Counted from the first letter of the stretch, positions 18,830 through 29,444 are shown. The stretch is 64,000 nt of DNA from Rouxiella sp. WC2420 (GCF_041200025.1 NZ_CP165628.1:310001-374000), one strand, 5' to 3'. Notes: generated from the sequence alone by a model not told the origin. Numbers and translations: made by a program.

Positions 18830-19834
18830 ATGAGTAAACCCATCGTCTTTAGTGGCGCACAACCCTCTGGTGAATTGAGCATTGGTAACTACATGGGTGC
18901 TCTGCGTCAATGGGTTAAAATGCAGGATGATTTTGACTGCATTTATTGCATCGTTGACCTGCACGCAATTACTGCACGTCAGGATCCTGCTCAATTACGT
19001 AAAGCGACGCTGGATACGCTGGCGTTGTACCTTGCTTGCGGTATCGATCCGAAGAAGAGCACGATTTTTGTTCAGTCCCACGTGCCTGAGCATTCTCAAC
19101 TGGGCTGGGCGCTGAACTGCTACACCTATTTTGGCGAGCTGAGCCGCATGACCCAGTTTAAAGACAAGTCGGCGCGCTATTCTGAAAACATCAACGCCGG
19201 TCTGTTTGACTACCCGGTGCTGATGGCGGCAGACATTCTGCTGTATCAGACCAACCAGGTCCCGGTCGGTGAAGATCAAAAGCAACATCTTGAGCTGAGC
19301 CGCGATATCGCCGGTCGTTTCAACGCGCTGTATGGCGATGTTTTTGCCGTGCCAGAGCCGTTTATTCCGAAGTCTGGTGCTCGCGTGATGTCTTTGCAGG
19401 ACCCGACCAAGAAAATGTCCAAGTCCGACGACAACCGCAGCAACGTGATTGGCCTGCTGGAAGACACCAAGTCGGTGACCAAAAAGATTAAGCGTGCGAT
19501 GACTGACTCGGAAGATCCACCGGTCATCCGTTACGATCAGGCGGCGAAACCGGGTGTGTCTAACCTGCTGGATATCCTGTCAGGCGTGAATGGTAAGAGC
19601 ATTGCCGAGCTGGAAGCCGAATTTGAAGGCCAAATGTACGGCCATCTCAAAGGCGCTGTCGCTGAGGCGGTTTCCGAGATGCTGACCGGCCTGCAAGAAC
19701 GTTATCACCAGTATCGTTCTGATGAAGTTTTCTTGCAGCAGGTGATGCGCGAAGGTGCAGAAAAAGCCCGCGCTCGTGCTCAGGTCACGCTGAAGAAGGT
19801 TTATGAAGCCATCGGCTTCGTTGCTGCTCCATAA
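18830..19834 (+). CDS. trpS: Tryptophanyl-tRNA synthetase
   Basis: Class I synthetase charging tRNA-Trp. 334 residues, as in E. coli. The HIGH-like motif is [10 protein letters not shown] at about 13-22 and the KMSKS loop is KKMSKSDDN at about 196-204. The [15 protein letters not shown] helix (about 145) shapes the Trp pocket. Last gene of the conserved block; followed by a hairpin terminator at 19901-19930. Confidence 0.98.
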   Translation: MSKPIVFSGAQPSGELSIGNYMGALRQWVKMQDDFDCIYCIVDLHAITARQDPAQLRKATLDTLALYLACGIDPKKSTIFVQSHVPEHSQLGWALNCYTYFGELSRMTQFKDKSARYSENINAGLFDYPVLMAADILLYQTNQVPVGEDQKQHLELSRDIAGRFNALYGDVFAVPEPFIPKSGARVMSLQDPTKKMSKSDDNRSNVIGLLEDTKSVTKKIKRAMTDSEDPPVIRYDQAAKPGVSNLLDILSGVNGKSIAELEAEFEGQMYGHLKGAVAEAVSEMLTGLQERYHQYRSDEVFLQQVMREGAEKARARAQVTLKKVYEAIGFVAAP

Positions 19835-19900
19835 ATCCTTCGTTCTTGACGCCTGGCTGCAACGCCAATGACTTGGATTTGTTCTGAGTAATAAATATTA

Positions 19901-19930
19901 AAACCACGCTTTTTACAGCGTGGTTTTTTT
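19901..19930. terminator. trpS terminator, also overlapping the MFS gene 3' end
   Basis: AACCACGC and GCGTGGTT form an 8-bp stem around TTTTTACA, followed by a T-run on the plus strand and preceded by A residues that would act on the minus strand. The stop codon of the convergent MFS gene (19913-19915) lies in the loop, and its last codons form one arm. Confidence 0.88.
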
Positions 19931-21286
19931 ATGCGCGGAATTCCTGCTGAGTGCGATTGCCCACAGCGCGCCGCCGAGCAGCGAGAGAGCAATGGCGATG
20001 CAGACGGCGAGATGAATGCCGGTAGCGAGCGGTTTTACGGCGCTGAGCAAGCCGCCAAAAATTGCGACTCCCAGCGCCGAGCCGGTCTGTCGGCTTGCGT
20101 TGAGCACGCCGGCGGCGATCCCGGCCTGATCTCTCGTAATCGAATTCATAACCACCGAAGTGGCGACTGGCGTAATGATCCCAGCGGCAAGTCCTAGCGC
20201 AGGAAAACACAGCGCAATCCGCCAGTAGGCAGGATTTTCCCCAAGTATCAGTAGTCCGGCAAAACCTGCGGCGTAAAGTCCACAGCAGCCGGTGATCAGC
20301 CAAAAAGCACCAAACTGGCGGTTAAGTTTTCCTGCACTAAAACTCCCGAGTGTGACCAGCATAGTCAAGGGAAGGAAAGCCAGTCCGGTATCGAGCGATG
20401 ACCAGTCGCGCACGGTTTGCAAATAAAGGCTCAGCAGGAAAAACAGGCCATAAAATACCAATCCCGAGATCAACGATACGGCAACCGCAGCGGAAAATTC
20501 CGGTTGACGGAATAACGTCATCGGCAGCATGGGCTGCTCGATGGAACGTTCGATGAAAATGAATAAACACCAGACAAGTGCTGCCACAACCATACACGCG
20601 CCAATCCACGTGTCCTGCCATCCCCGACTTACCCCTTCAATCAGCACGGCGATGGACGATCCCAGCGCGATAATGGCCAGCAGCTGCCCAAGCACGTCTA
20701 TTGGCCTCTTCTGGACGGGATTTTTTATCACCGAGATGCGCATAGTTATGAGTACGCCGAGCAGAGCAATGGGGATATTGAGCAGAAAAATGCTGCGCCA
20801 GCCTAATAACTGGATGAGTATGCCGCCGAGTAAGGGGCCAGCAGCCATGGCGATCCCGCCGCAACCGGCCCAGATGCCAATTGCTTTGATGCGCTGTTGC
20901 GCAGCCAGAAATTCGCCATTAATCAACGATAAAGAAGCAGGCACCAGCAATGCCGCGCCCGCGCCCTGCAAAATACGTGAAACCACGAGAGCAGAGAGTG
21001 ATGTTGATAAACCGCATCCCGCCGAGGCGACGGCAAATAGCAGCAAACCGCTGAGATAAACCTTTTTGGCACCCAGTTTGTCACCTAATGCGCCGCCGCT
21101 GAGCAGCAGGCTGGCGAAAGTAACGGTATAGGCGCTGACTACCCACTGCAGGCCGGTGATGGTCGAGTGTAGAGTTGCTGCCAACGGCGCGAGGGCGACA
21201 TTAACAATTGAAGTATCCAGGATAACGATGATGTAGCTAATACTGGTTGCTGCCAATAACCATTTCTGAGCAGGGGTGGTGTTCAT
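19913..21286 (-). CDS. MFS efflux transporter, DHA2 (EmrB/QacA-like) family
   Basis: Proton-driven drug/solute exporter of the 14-helix DHA2 family by pattern; the substrate is unknown. ATG 21286 (MNTTPAQKWLL) gives 457 residues, typical for the family. Motif D1, LDTSIVNVALAPLA, lies in helix 1, followed by TITGLQWVVSAYTVTFASLLL, and motif A, GALGDKLGAKKVYLSG, sits between helices 2 and 3. Regularly spaced hydrophobic segments continue to the C-terminus. It is divergent from an ArsR-like regulator across a 128-bp region with a perfect dyad, so that protein probably controls it. Absent from the E. coli backbone at this site. Confidence 0.9.
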   Translation of the reverse strand: MNTTPAQKWLLAATSISYIIVILDTSIVNVALAPLAATLHSTITGLQWVVSAYTVTFASLLLSGGALGDKLGAKKVYLSGLLLFAVASAGCGLSTSLSALVVSRILQGAGAALLVPASLSLINGEFLAAQQRIKAIGIWAGCGGIAMAAGPLLGGILIQLLGWRSIFLLNIPIALLGVLITMRISVIKNPVQKRPIDVLGQLLAIIALGSSIAVLIEGVSRGWQDTWIGACMVVAALVWCLFIFIERSIEQPMLPMTLFRQPEFSAAVAVSLISGLVFYGLFFLLSLYLQTVRDWSSLDTGLAFLPLTMLVTLGSFSAGKLNRQFGAFWLITGCCGLYAAGFAGLLILGENPAYWRIALCFPALGLAAGIITPVATSVVMNSITRDQAGIAAGVLNASRQTGSALGVAIFGGLLSAVKPLATGIHLAVCIAIALSLLGGALWAIALSRNSAHKKTTL

Positions 21287-21318
21287 GGGCAATATTACGA
21301 GTCCATAGGGGGGATAAA

Positions 21319-21347
21319 TTGACTATACCCTGCATGCACTTAATAAT
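21319..21347 (+). promoter_or_regulatory. Candidate sigma-70 promoter for the ArsR-like gene
   Basis: TTGACT (21319-21324) and AATAAT (21342-21347) are separated by 17 bases, close to the sigma-70 consensus, about 70 bp before the regulator ATG at 21415. The dyad GATTCG-AGC-CGAATC begins immediately after the -10 box. Confidence 0.55.
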
Positions 21348-21362
21348 GATTCGAGCCGAATC
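21348..21362. promoter_or_regulatory. Perfect 15-bp dyad, candidate operator of the ArsR-like regulator
   Basis: GATTCGAGCCGAATC is a perfect inverted repeat (6-bp arms, 3-bp spacer) lying in the divergent intergenic region just downstream of the putative -10 box. The place and symmetry fit a dimeric winged-helix repressor acting on both genes. Confidence 0.55.
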
Positions 21363-21414
21363 GAAGTGTCATCTACTTTGATAAACATATAACTCCCTTT
21401 CACTGGCGTGCCAA

Positions 21415-22167
21415 ATGAACCAATTTCATATTTCGGTCGTGGCCCATCTTATCGCCGAACCCGTGCGTTCAGTGATGCTGATCGCCTTGTCCGGTGGGGA
21501 AGCCCTTTCCGCCAGCGCGTTGGCTGAGGCGGCGGGAATTACCGCACAAACCGCCAGTTTTCATCTCGGAAAGCTGCGCGACGGCGGGTTAATAAACGTG
21601 GAGTCGGTGGGGCGCTATCGCTATTACCAACTGGCGGGCCCACATATTTCCCAACTTCTTGAGAGTCTGGCCTCGGTCGGGCCGGTGACTTCGCCTTGGC
21701 TAACTACGCCCAATCGCTCTGCCAAAGATTTGCGTTTTGCGCGTTGCTGTTACGACCATCTTGCCGGGCAAATAGGCGTAGCGGTGACCCAGGGCATGCT
21801 GAGACGCGGTCTTATCGTCGCAGAAGAAGGGCTACATTTTTCTCTGACCAGCGCCGGTAAGTACTGGCTTGAGCAACAGGGCGTGGAGATTCGTGCGGAT
21901 CACGGCGAAAATATTCGCCAGTGCCTTGACTGGACCGAACGGCAATATCACCTTGCCGGAAGTTTGGGTGCCGTGCTGTTAGAGGCTTTTTTAGCATGGA
22001 ATTGGCTAAGCCGATCGGCCGAGTCGCGAGCTTTAAAAGTCACCGCGCTTGGCTGGAGCTCTCTGGAGCAGCATTTCGGTATTGGCTGTCAGCAAGGAGT
22101 CATTTGCGTGAGTGAATGCCTACCCGCCTCCAGCTGCGAGAATGAAAATCGCGGTCAGAGAAATTAA
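21415..22167 (+). CDS. ArsR-type winged-helix transcriptional regulator
   Basis: DNA-binding regulator of 250 residues, longer than simple ArsR proteins. The N-terminal winged helix (about 5-90) includes LSASALAEAAGITAQTASFH as helix-turn-helix, then LGKLRDGGLINVESVGRYRYYQL as the wing. The remaining 150 residues form an extra domain of unknown ligand, with Cys102-Cys103 and several His residues; I do not see a classical ArsR metal box (ELCVCDL). Divergent from the MFS exporter and separated by a palindrome, so local repression of itself and the exporter is the simplest reading. Confidence 0.85.
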   Translation: MNQFHISVVAHLIAEPVRSVMLIALSGGEALSASALAEAAGITAQTASFHLGKLRDGGLINVESVGRYRYYQLAGPHISQLLESLASVGPVTSPWLTTPNRSAKDLRFARCCYDHLAGQIGVAVTQGMLRRGLIVAEEGLHFSLTSAGKYWLEQQGVEIRADHGENIRQCLDWTERQYHLAGSLGAVLLEAFLAWNWLSRSAESRALKVTALGWSSLEQHFGIGCQQGVICVSECLPASSCENENRGQRN

Positions 22168-22287
22168 CACCTGTCGTGCGGCTGATGCGAATGTCATAAA
22201 TTTGCGTTAAATTTCTACCCGTTGGCGAGTATCAGGCTGTATTGTTTATGTAATCATCGAAAAACTGACACTGACAGAGAGGTAAAG

Positions 22288-23571
22288 GTGACGCAATCCA
22301 GCCTGCGAGCGATTAAGAATGTACGCATGCCGTTTACTCAGGGCCTGTGGCAGATCGATATTGAAGATGGAAAAATTACCCAGATAGCGGCCCAAACGCA
22401 GGGCGATAACCAAGGCGATGACGTTCTCGATGCGCAGGGTGGGCTGGCTCTGCCGCCGTTTATCGAGCCGCACATTCATCTTGATACCACTCAGACCGCC
22501 GGTGAGCCATCGTGGAACATCTCGGGCACTCTGTTTGAGGGGATTGAACGCTGGGCCGAACGCAAAGCCTTGTTGACTCATGAAGACGTCAAACAACGCG
22601 CCTGGATCACTCTGAAATGGCAAATTGCCAACGGTATTCAGCACGTTCGCACCCATGTAGACGTCTCCGATCCGACCCTGACTGCGCTGAAGGCAATGCT
22701 TGAGGTCAAGAATGAAGTCGCTCCCTGGGTTGATTTACAGATTGTTGCCTTTCCGCAGGAAGGGATCATGTCTTATCCCAACGGCGAAGCTTTGCTGGAA
22801 GAGGCGCTGAAACTTGGCGCAGACGTGGTCGGCGCTATCCCGCATTTTGAGTTTACCCGCGAATACGGCGTCGAGTCTCTGCATAAAACCTTCGCGCTGG
22901 CGCAGAAATATAACCGCATGGTTGACGTACACTGTGACGAGATTGACGACGAGCAGTCGCGATTTGTGGAAACTGTTGCCGCGCTGGCGCATCGTGAAAA
23001 TATGGGCGCGCGCGTGACCGCCAGCCATACGACTGCAATGCATTCATACAATGGCGCTTATACGTCCAGGCTGTTCCGTCTTCTGAAGCTCTCCGGTATC
23101 AACTTTGTCGCCAACCCGTTGGTTAATATCCATTTGCAGGGGCGCTTTGATACTTATCCCAAGCGTCGCGGCATTACGCGGGTCAAAGAAATGCTAGAGG
23201 CGGGGATTAACGTCTGCTTTGGCCACGATGACGTGTTTGACCCGTGGTATCCGATGGGCACCGCCAACATGTTGCAGGTTTTGCAAATGGGGCTGCACGT
23301 TTGCCAGCTGATGGGCTACGAGCAGATCAACGACGGCCTTAATCTGATCACTCATTACAGCGCCAAGACTATGAATTTGTCGGAATATGGCATCGAAAAC
23401 GGCCATGTTGCCAATCTGATTATTTTACCAGCCGAAAACGGCTTTGATGCCGTTCGACGCCAGGTGCCGGTGCGCTATTCTATTCGTCATGGCAAAGTGA
23501 TCGCCGAGACGCGCCCTGCTGAAACAATGATTCATCTCGAGAAGAGTGAATTAATCGATTTTACACGCTGA
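22288..23571 (+). CDS. codA: Cytosine deaminase
   Basis: Hydrolyses cytosine to uracil and ammonia (amidohydrolase superfamily). GTG 22288 with AGAGAGG upstream gives 427 residues, the length of E. coli CodA; the in-frame TTG at 22222 is not needed. Metal ligands are H62 and H64 in [11 protein letters not shown], a His in [12 protein letters not shown], one in ASHTTAMHS and the Asp of [22 protein letters not shown] shapes the active site. Very close to E. coli along its length. No codB permease is next to it, and it is separate from the flanking MFS gene, so cytosine uptake must be encoded elsewhere. Confidence 0.96.
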   Translation: MTQSSLRAIKNVRMPFTQGLWQIDIEDGKITQIAAQTQGDNQGDDVLDAQGGLALPPFIEPHIHLDTTQTAGEPSWNISGTLFEGIERWAERKALLTHEDVKQRAWITLKWQIANGIQHVRTHVDVSDPTLTALKAMLEVKNEVAPWVDLQIVAFPQEGIMSYPNGEALLEEALKLGADVVGAIPHFEFTREYGVESLHKTFALAQKYNRMVDVHCDEIDDEQSRFVETVAALAHRENMGARVTASHTTAMHSYNGAYTSRLFRLLKLSGINFVANPLVNIHLQGRFDTYPKRRGITRVKEMLEAGINVCFGHDDVFDPWYPMGTANMLQVLQMGLHVCQLMGYEQINDGLNLITHYSAKTMNLSEYGIENGHVANLIILPAENGFDAVRRQVPVRYSIRHGKVIAETRPAETMIHLEKSELIDFTR

Positions 23572-23684
23572 TTCAAAGGCTTGTGCTCGCATTGCGTAAA
23601 TAACGGTAAAGGTCTGGCGCGATGGTGAGAGGGTCTTTAGAATCAATGCGTTTTGTTGCTTGCCTAATGGAGAAAGGAACCGTC

Positions 23685-24260
23685 ATGTTTAAACGTACTT
23701 TAGTGACCTTCACTGCTTTGCTTTCCCTCACTGCGATGGCCCCTGCGGCGTTTGCAGCCAAGTCTGCGGATACCCACGTCATGTTGACCACCTCGGCGGG
23801 GAACATTGAGCTGGAACTCGATAACGCGAAGGCACCGGTTTCCGTTACTAATTTTGTCGATTACGTGAATAGTGGTTATTACAACAACACCATCTTCCAT
23901 CGCGTGATCCCGGGCTTTATGGTTCAGGGCGGGGGTTTTACCGCCAAGATGCAGCAGAAGAGCACCAACCCGCCGATCAAAAACGAGGCGGACAATGGCC
24001 TGCGTAACCTGCGCGGTACTATTTCTATGGCGCGCACTTCCGATCCAAACAGCGCCACTAGCCAGTTCTTCCTGAATGTTGCGGATAACGCCTTCCTCGA
24101 CCATGGTCAAACTGATTTTGGCTATGCAGTATTTGGCAAGATTATCAAAGGGATGGATGTTGTAGACAAGATTTCCTCAGTGAAAACCGACAACGTTGGG
24201 CCTTATCAGAATGTCCCGGTAACACCAATTGTCATTCTTTCTGCTAAAGTTTTGCCATAA
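23685..24260 (+). CDS. ppiA: Periplasmic peptidyl-prolyl cis-trans isomerase A (cyclophilin)
   Basis: Cyclophilin-type proline isomerase exported to the periplasm. ATG 23685, with AAAGGA upstream, gives 191 residues (190 in E. coli). A signal peptide of about 23 residues ends AAFA-AKS. The cyclophilin core shows [15 protein letters not shown] (catalytic Arg), [19 protein letters not shown] and [20 protein letters not shown]. In E. coli ppiA is adjacent to yhfG-fic; here two genes intervene. Confidence 0.97.
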   Translation: MFKRTLVTFTALLSLTAMAPAAFAAKSADTHVMLTTSAGNIELELDNAKAPVSVTNFVDYVNSGYYNNTIFHRVIPGFMVQGGGFTAKMQQKSTNPPIKNEADNGLRNLRGTISMARTSDPNSATSQFFLNVADNAFLDHGQTDFGYAVFGKIIKGMDVVDKISSVKTDNVGPYQNVPVTPIVILSAKVLP

Positions 24261-24325
24261 CCTTTCTTAAAGCTTAAGCCAAGGCTGTCTGCGCGCTTTT
24301 ACAGGCGGCCGTGCAAGGAGAAAAG

Positions 24326-25855
24326 ATGAGTGAACCTCGTGTTATTGCAAAAGCAATGCAGGCCGGGAAACCGGCACAGGATCTGGCTATTCTCCCTGCT
24401 TTGGCTAACCGCCACGGGTTGATAACCGGTGCTACCGGCACCGGTAAAACCGTTACGCTGCAAAAAATGGCCGAGCAGTTTTCACGCATTGGCGTACCGG
24501 TATTTCTTGCCGATGTAAAAGGGGATTTATCGGGAATTGGCACCGCGGCTGTGACTTCCGATAAACTCGGCGCCAGACTCGCCGCGATTGGCGTCACAGA
24601 CTGGCAACCCTCGGCTTGCACCATTATTCCGTGGGATATTTTCGGCGAAAAGGGTCATCCGATCCGCGCTACGCTCTCCGATTTAGGCCCTTTATTACTG
24701 GGTCGTCTGTTAGATCTCAATGAAGTACAAAATGGCGTATTGCAGCTGGTGTTCAAAATTGCCGACGACAACAGCCTGCTGTTGCTCGACATGAAAGACC
24801 TGCGCGCAATGCTGAAATTTGTCGGCGACAACGCTAAACAGTTCCAGACCCAATACGGCAATATTTCTCCCGCTTCGATAGGCGCTATCCAGCGGGGACT
24901 CTTGACCCTTGAAAGTCAGGGCGCCAATCAGTTTTTTGGCGAACCGATGTTGGACATCAACGATTTAATGAAAACCGACGCCAATGGGCAGGGCATAATC
25001 AACCTGCTGGCAGCGGACAAGCTCATCAATCAGCCGAAACTTTATTCGGTGTTTCTGTTGTGGCTGCTGGCCGAGCTGTTTGAACATCTGCCCGAAGTCG
25101 GCGATCCGCAACAGCCAAAGCTGGTGTTTTTCTTCGATGAGGCCCACCTGCTGTTTAACGATGCCCCTACGGCGTTGTTGACTAAAATTGAACAAGTGGT
25201 GCGGCTGATCCGCTCCAAGGGCGTGGGTATCTATTTCGTGACTCAGAATCCGCTGGATATTCCCGACTCAGTGCTGGGGCAGCTCGGCAACCGGGTTCAG
25301 CACGCCTTGCGCGCATTTACCCCGCGCGACCAAAAAGCCGTACGTGCAGCGGCGCAAACGCTGCGCGCTAATCCTGCGTTTGATGCCGAAACTGCGATAA
25401 CCGAACTTGGCGTCGGCGAGGCATTGATCTCATTTCTCGATGAAAAAGGTCGTCCGGCAATTGTTGAGCGAGCAATGGTGATTGCGCCGGAGTCGAAAAT
25501 GGGGTCGCTGGGTGAAGAAGGGCTCAACAAAGCAATCAATCAGTCACCTTTGTATGGTCGCTATGAAGACGCCATCGACCGCGAATCCGCTTATGAAAAA
25601 CTTAACGCTCAGGGATTTAATACGGTTGGAACAAACGGGGATAGCGTCGAGGCCAAAAATCCTGCCGCCGAAAAATCTGCTGGCGGTGGACTCATGGATG
25701 GTCTCAACGATCTCCTGTTTGGAACCACCGGCCCGCGAGGTGGTAAGCACGACGGCATCGTACAAACGGCAGCAAAAAGCATGGCAAGAGACTTGGGCCG
25801 TCAAATTTTACGCGGCGTACTTGGGTCAATTACTGGCGGCAGAAAGCGTTTGTAA
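24326..25855 (+). CDS. yjgR: YjgR-type HerA/FtsK-like P-loop ATPase (DUF853)
   Basis: Predicted cytoplasmic ATPase of unknown physiological role. ATG 24326 follows AAGGAG at good spacing; 509 residues compared with about 500 in E. coli YjgR, which it follows closely. Walker A is GATGTGKT at about 34-41, Walker [11 protein letters not shown] at about 268-277, then a sensor-like [16 protein letters not shown] stretch. The C-terminus is Gly- and basic-rich ([15 protein letters not shown]). In E. coli yjgR lies far from ppiA, so its place here marks a rearrangement. Its last 30 bp overlap the tail of the minus-strand unknown gene. Confidence 0.9.
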   Translation: MSEPRVIAKAMQAGKPAQDLAILPALANRHGLITGATGTGKTVTLQKMAEQFSRIGVPVFLADVKGDLSGIGTAAVTSDKLGARLAAIGVTDWQPSACTIIPWDIFGEKGHPIRATLSDLGPLLLGRLLDLNEVQNGVLQLVFKIADDNSLLLLDMKDLRAMLKFVGDNAKQFQTQYGNISPASIGAIQRGLLTLESQGANQFFGEPMLDINDLMKTDANGQGIINLLAADKLINQPKLYSVFLLWLLAELFEHLPEVGDPQQPKLVFFFDEAHLLFNDAPTALLTKIEQVVRLIRSKGVGIYFVTQNPLDIPDSVLGQLGNRVQHALRAFTPRDQKAVRAAAQTLRANPAFDAETAITELGVGEALISFLDEKGRPAIVERAMVIAPESKMGSLGEEGLNKAINQSPLYGRYEDAIDRESAYEKLNAQGFNTVGTNGDSVEAKNPAAEKSAGGGLMDGLNDLLFGTTGPRGGKHDGIVQTAAKSMARDLGRQILRGVLGSITGGRKRL

Positions 25856-26443
25856 ACAGTTCGGGCTGCAAATCCGCTCGCCGTTTAGGTGGAAATGTTT
25901 GCCCATCAAATTAACGTCTCCTTTCGAGTGGGCATTGATGATGAGACTAAAGGCGTTTTCTTTGGTGACATGTTGTCCCAAGATCAATGTGTCCTCGGTC
26001 ATGTAAAAGTCATTGCCGACTACTTCCACATTCTGAATGACAGCTGCAACTGGGATTTTGCCTTGCTCAGGTCTACCAATATCTGTGCCATTCACTTTGC
26101 CATTGCGCCTATCAGCCGAACTGCTAGCTTGGTCAAAGGTATCAACACCGGCGGCGTGATCTCGTGGGTGTACTTGATTGTTGTCGAGTTTCCTAAACGT
26201 TGTCATGTGTTCTGAAGTGGTGTGAAACGGTTGGATCTTAATATTTTTAGAGGCGTTAATCTGACCAATCTGTGAGTTGATAACTTCGACGCTATCATGG
26301 GTCGATTTGACCGTTCCTGTCCTAATCTGAATGACCTGATCAAGGATAATATCGCCGCTAGCCTGAATTTTAGAGCCTGCTTTGCACTGTTTCATGGAGA
26401 TACTACCGGACAGTGACTCAATGATTTCCCCGGTGTGAATCAC
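25826..26443 (-). CDS. Unrecognised protein, possibly a remnant (in-frame stop upstream)
   Basis: I do not recognise this 205-residue protein. It would start at GTG 26443 with a weak GGAA ahead. The N-terminal half reads as short alternating strands ([15 protein letters not shown], then [15 protein letters not shown] and [19 protein letters not shown]), suggestive of a beta-solenoid; the middle is polar and low in hydrophobics; the end is [17 protein letters not shown]. The same frame continues upstream past a TAA (26492-26494) to ATG 26512, encoding MSETRK-stop-KITISSKVGTSYLLEN, which fits the pattern of the protein, so a nonsense mutation may have shortened it. The tail overlaps yjgR by 30 bp, end to end. 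It could be a degraded gene or a chance-open frame, but no plus-strand gene competes for this interval. Confidence 0.55.
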   Translation of the reverse strand: MIHTGEIIESLSGSISMKQCKAGSKIQASGDIILDQVIQIRTGTVKSTHDSVEVINSQIGQINASKNIKIQPFHTTSEHMTTFRKLDNNQVHPRDHAAGVDTFDQASSSADRRNGKVNGTDIGRPEQGKIPVAAVIQNVEVVGNDFYMTEDTLILGQHVTKENAFSLIINAHSKGDVNLMGKHFHLNGERICSPNCLQTLSAASN

Positions 26444-26598
26444 GTTTTCCAGCAGATAAGAAGTGCCTACTTTGCTGGAGATTGTGATTTTTTACTTACG
26501 CGTTTCGCTCATATCTGAATCACAGGGCCACGGGCTAAAAAATCATTCTCAGCGTCTATACTTAAACTCCACTGTCTTCGGTCAATGGAGGAATCAGT

Positions 26599-26769
26599 AT
26601 GGCAACGAAAATGACAGACAAACAGAAAGAGCAATTTTTCCGCAAACAGCGAAGCTTGAACTTTCAGCGCAGTGCGGCTTTGGATGATCTGCAAACCGAG
26701 CACGTTGAATTATCGGAAGACCGAGTCCTTGACCGCATTGAAGAGCTGAGGAGGCACTATGAGCGATAA
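26599..26769 (+). CDS. yhfG: YhfG/FicA, small antitoxin partner of Fic
   Basis: 56-residue protein that in E. coli binds and inhibits Fic. ATG 26599 is preceded by GGAGGAATC. It begins MATKMTDKQKEQFFRKQRS and ends RIEELRRHYER, the same C-terminus as E. coli YhfG. It overlaps the fic start by 11 bp, so translation is coupled. The inhibitory helix motif of such antitoxins is (S/T)xxxE(G/N); the aligned segment here is S25-A-A-L-D29-D30, with Asp for Glu and Asp for Gly. A TATACT box at 26557-26562 could be its -10 element. Confidence 0.93.
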   Translation: MATKMTDKQKEQFFRKQRSLNFQRSAALDDLQTEHVELSEDRVLDRIEELRRHYER

Positions 26770-27349
26770 GCTGGTCACCGGTGCCGATCCCTATCTCTAC
26801 AAGGGGATTAATGTCCTGAGAAACAAGCTTGAAATCCATGAATCTCATCGTCTGTTGCAAGCAGAGATGGAGTTTACTCCGCTGCGTGCTTCCACTATCG
26901 AGCTGGGGCAGCCGAACATCGGTTTGCCGCATCTTTGCGCCATTCACGCCACGCTGTTTCAGGATTTGTTCGATTGGGCCGGCAAACTGCGCGAGGTGGA
27001 CATTGTCAAAGACGATACGCCGTTTTGCCATTTCGCCTATATTGAGCGCGAAGGCAATAATCTGATGCAGGGGTTGGAAGACGAAGACTATCTGGTTGGA
27101 TTGCCCAGGGAGGAACTTTGCGAACGCCTCGCGCACTATTATTCCGAAATTAATCTTCTGCATCCTTTCCGTTATGGCAGTGGCCGAGCGCAGCGCATTT
27201 TCTTTGAACAGTTGCTGACTCATGCGGGTTATGCGATTGACTGGAGTAAAGTAGAAAATCAGCGTTGGATTGATGCTAACAAGGCGGCAGCTTTTGGCGA
27301 TGAAAAACCGCTGAGTGAGGTTTTTAAAACCATTATCAGTGATGCCTAG
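26759..27349 (+). CDS. fic: Fic-domain protein (putative AMP-transferase toxin)
   Basis: Fic proteins transfer AMP or related groups to target proteins. 196 residues, close to E. coli Fic (200). The active loop is H135-PFRYGSGRAQR: the catalytic His is present, but the usual GNGR is GSGR, as also seen in E. coli Fic (GSGL), so this belongs to that subgroup. The flap region DDTPFCHFAYIEREGN (about 85-100) is conserved. Cotranscribed with yhfG and followed by pabA 97 bp later. Confidence 0.94.
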   Translation: MSDKLVTGADPYLYKGINVLRNKLEIHESHRLLQAEMEFTPLRASTIELGQPNIGLPHLCAIHATLFQDLFDWAGKLREVDIVKDDTPFCHFAYIEREGNNLMQGLEDEDYLVGLPREELCERLAHYYSEINLLHPFRYGSGRAQRIFFEQLLTHAGYAIDWSKVENQRWIDANKAAAFGDEKPLSEVFKTIISDA

Positions 27350-27446
27350 CTCTGGATAGACTGAGTCTGGGAAAAGTCTGCGGGTTACTGACGAAAATAG
27401 GTAGAATGACGCGGCTAAATCCCAGACTTTGCCAAACCGGAAAACC

Positions 27447-28022
27447 ATGCTGCTGATTATCGATAACTACGACTCCTTCACCTACAACCTATACCAGTAT
27501 TTTTGCGAATTAGGGGCGGAGGTGATGGTAAAACGTAACGATGAGCTGCAGCTTGAAGACATTTCCCGCCTTGCCCCCTCGCATTTGGTGATCTCTCCCG
27601 GCCCATGTACACCCAATGAAGCGGGGATATCTCTTTCAGCCATCAAGCATTTTGCAGAAACTATGCCGATCCTCGGCGTATGTTTGGGTCATCAGGCGAT
27701 GGCGCAAAGCTTTGGTGCAGAAGTGGTGCGCGCCCGTCAGGTGATGCACGGCAAAACCTCGTTGATTCAGCATACTGGCACCGGCGTATTTGCGGGCCTT
27801 AATCATCCGTTAACCGTTGCGCGCTATCATTCGCTGGTGGTTAAGCCGGAAACGCTGCCTGACTGTTTTTCCCTGAGCGCCTGGACCGGCAGCGCCGATG
27901 CGCCTGACGAGATCATGGGTATCGCTCATCGCACTTTGCCTTTGCATGGCGTGCAGTTCCACCCGGAGAGTATCCTCAGCGAGCAGGGGCATGAGCTGCT
28001 GGATAATTTCCTTAAAATTTAG
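27447..28022 (+). CDS. pabA: Aminodeoxychorismate synthase, glutaminase subunit
   Basis: Type-1 glutamine amidotransferase that supplies ammonia to PabB for p-aminobenzoate (folate) synthesis. ATG 27447 ([19 protein letters not shown]) gives 191 residues. The catalytic Cys is in GVCLGHQ near residue 79, with the His-x-Glu pair in [10 protein letters not shown] near 170. Upstream in-frame codons to 27429 are unlikely to be translated. Same strand as fic and argD, the usual enteric order. Confidence 0.97.
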   Translation: MLLIIDNYDSFTYNLYQYFCELGAEVMVKRNDELQLEDISRLAPSHLVISPGPCTPNEAGISLSAIKHFAETMPILGVCLGHQAMAQSFGAEVVRARQVMHGKTSLIQHTGTGVFAGLNHPLTVARYHSLVVKPETLPDCFSLSAWTGSADAPDEIMGIAHRTLPLHGVQFHPESILSEQGHELLDNFLKI

Positions 28023-28091
28023 AGTATTAAAAATTACTTACATCAGGAAGGCGATTAGTGTTTGCCTGTGAGTGATTTTTTATGCATATTT

Positions 28092-28109
28092 TGTGATTAT
28101 ATTTTCACA
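28092..28109. promoter_or_regulatory. Candidate ARG box / operator upstream of argD
   Basis: TGTGATTATATTTTCACA is an AT-rich imperfect palindrome 56 bp before the argD ATG. The symmetry and place fit ArgR control of argD. It also resembles a CRP half-site pair, but with an 8-bp spacer instead of 6. Confidence 0.4.
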
Positions 28110-28125
28110 TTCATTTCGAGTGTGA

Positions 28126-29379
<1,254 letters not shown>

Positions 29380-29410
29380 TAACACTCCGTTTGGTGTGCT
29401 GCGCACGGTT

Positions 29411-29444
29411 TGACTGCATGACTGCATGACTGCATGACTGCATG
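29411..29444 (+). repeat. Four tandem copies of TGACTGCA
   Basis: Exact 8-bp units at 29411, 29419, 29427 and 29435, ending with a partial TG. They abut the GC-rich repeat-like element downstream of argD. Confidence 0.97.

Noticed and set aside
24311-24325. GTG 24311 as the yjgR start
   Set aside because: AAGGAG lies between it and ATG 24326, which matches the family N-terminus MSEPR.
26594-27448. 284-codon minus-strand frame over yhfG and fic
   Set aside because: Antisense to two genes with conserved motifs; composition is typical of a shadow.
29411-29444. Short regular array that could suggest a CRISPR
   Set aside because: The 8-bp units are directly tandem with no spacers and no cas genes nearby.
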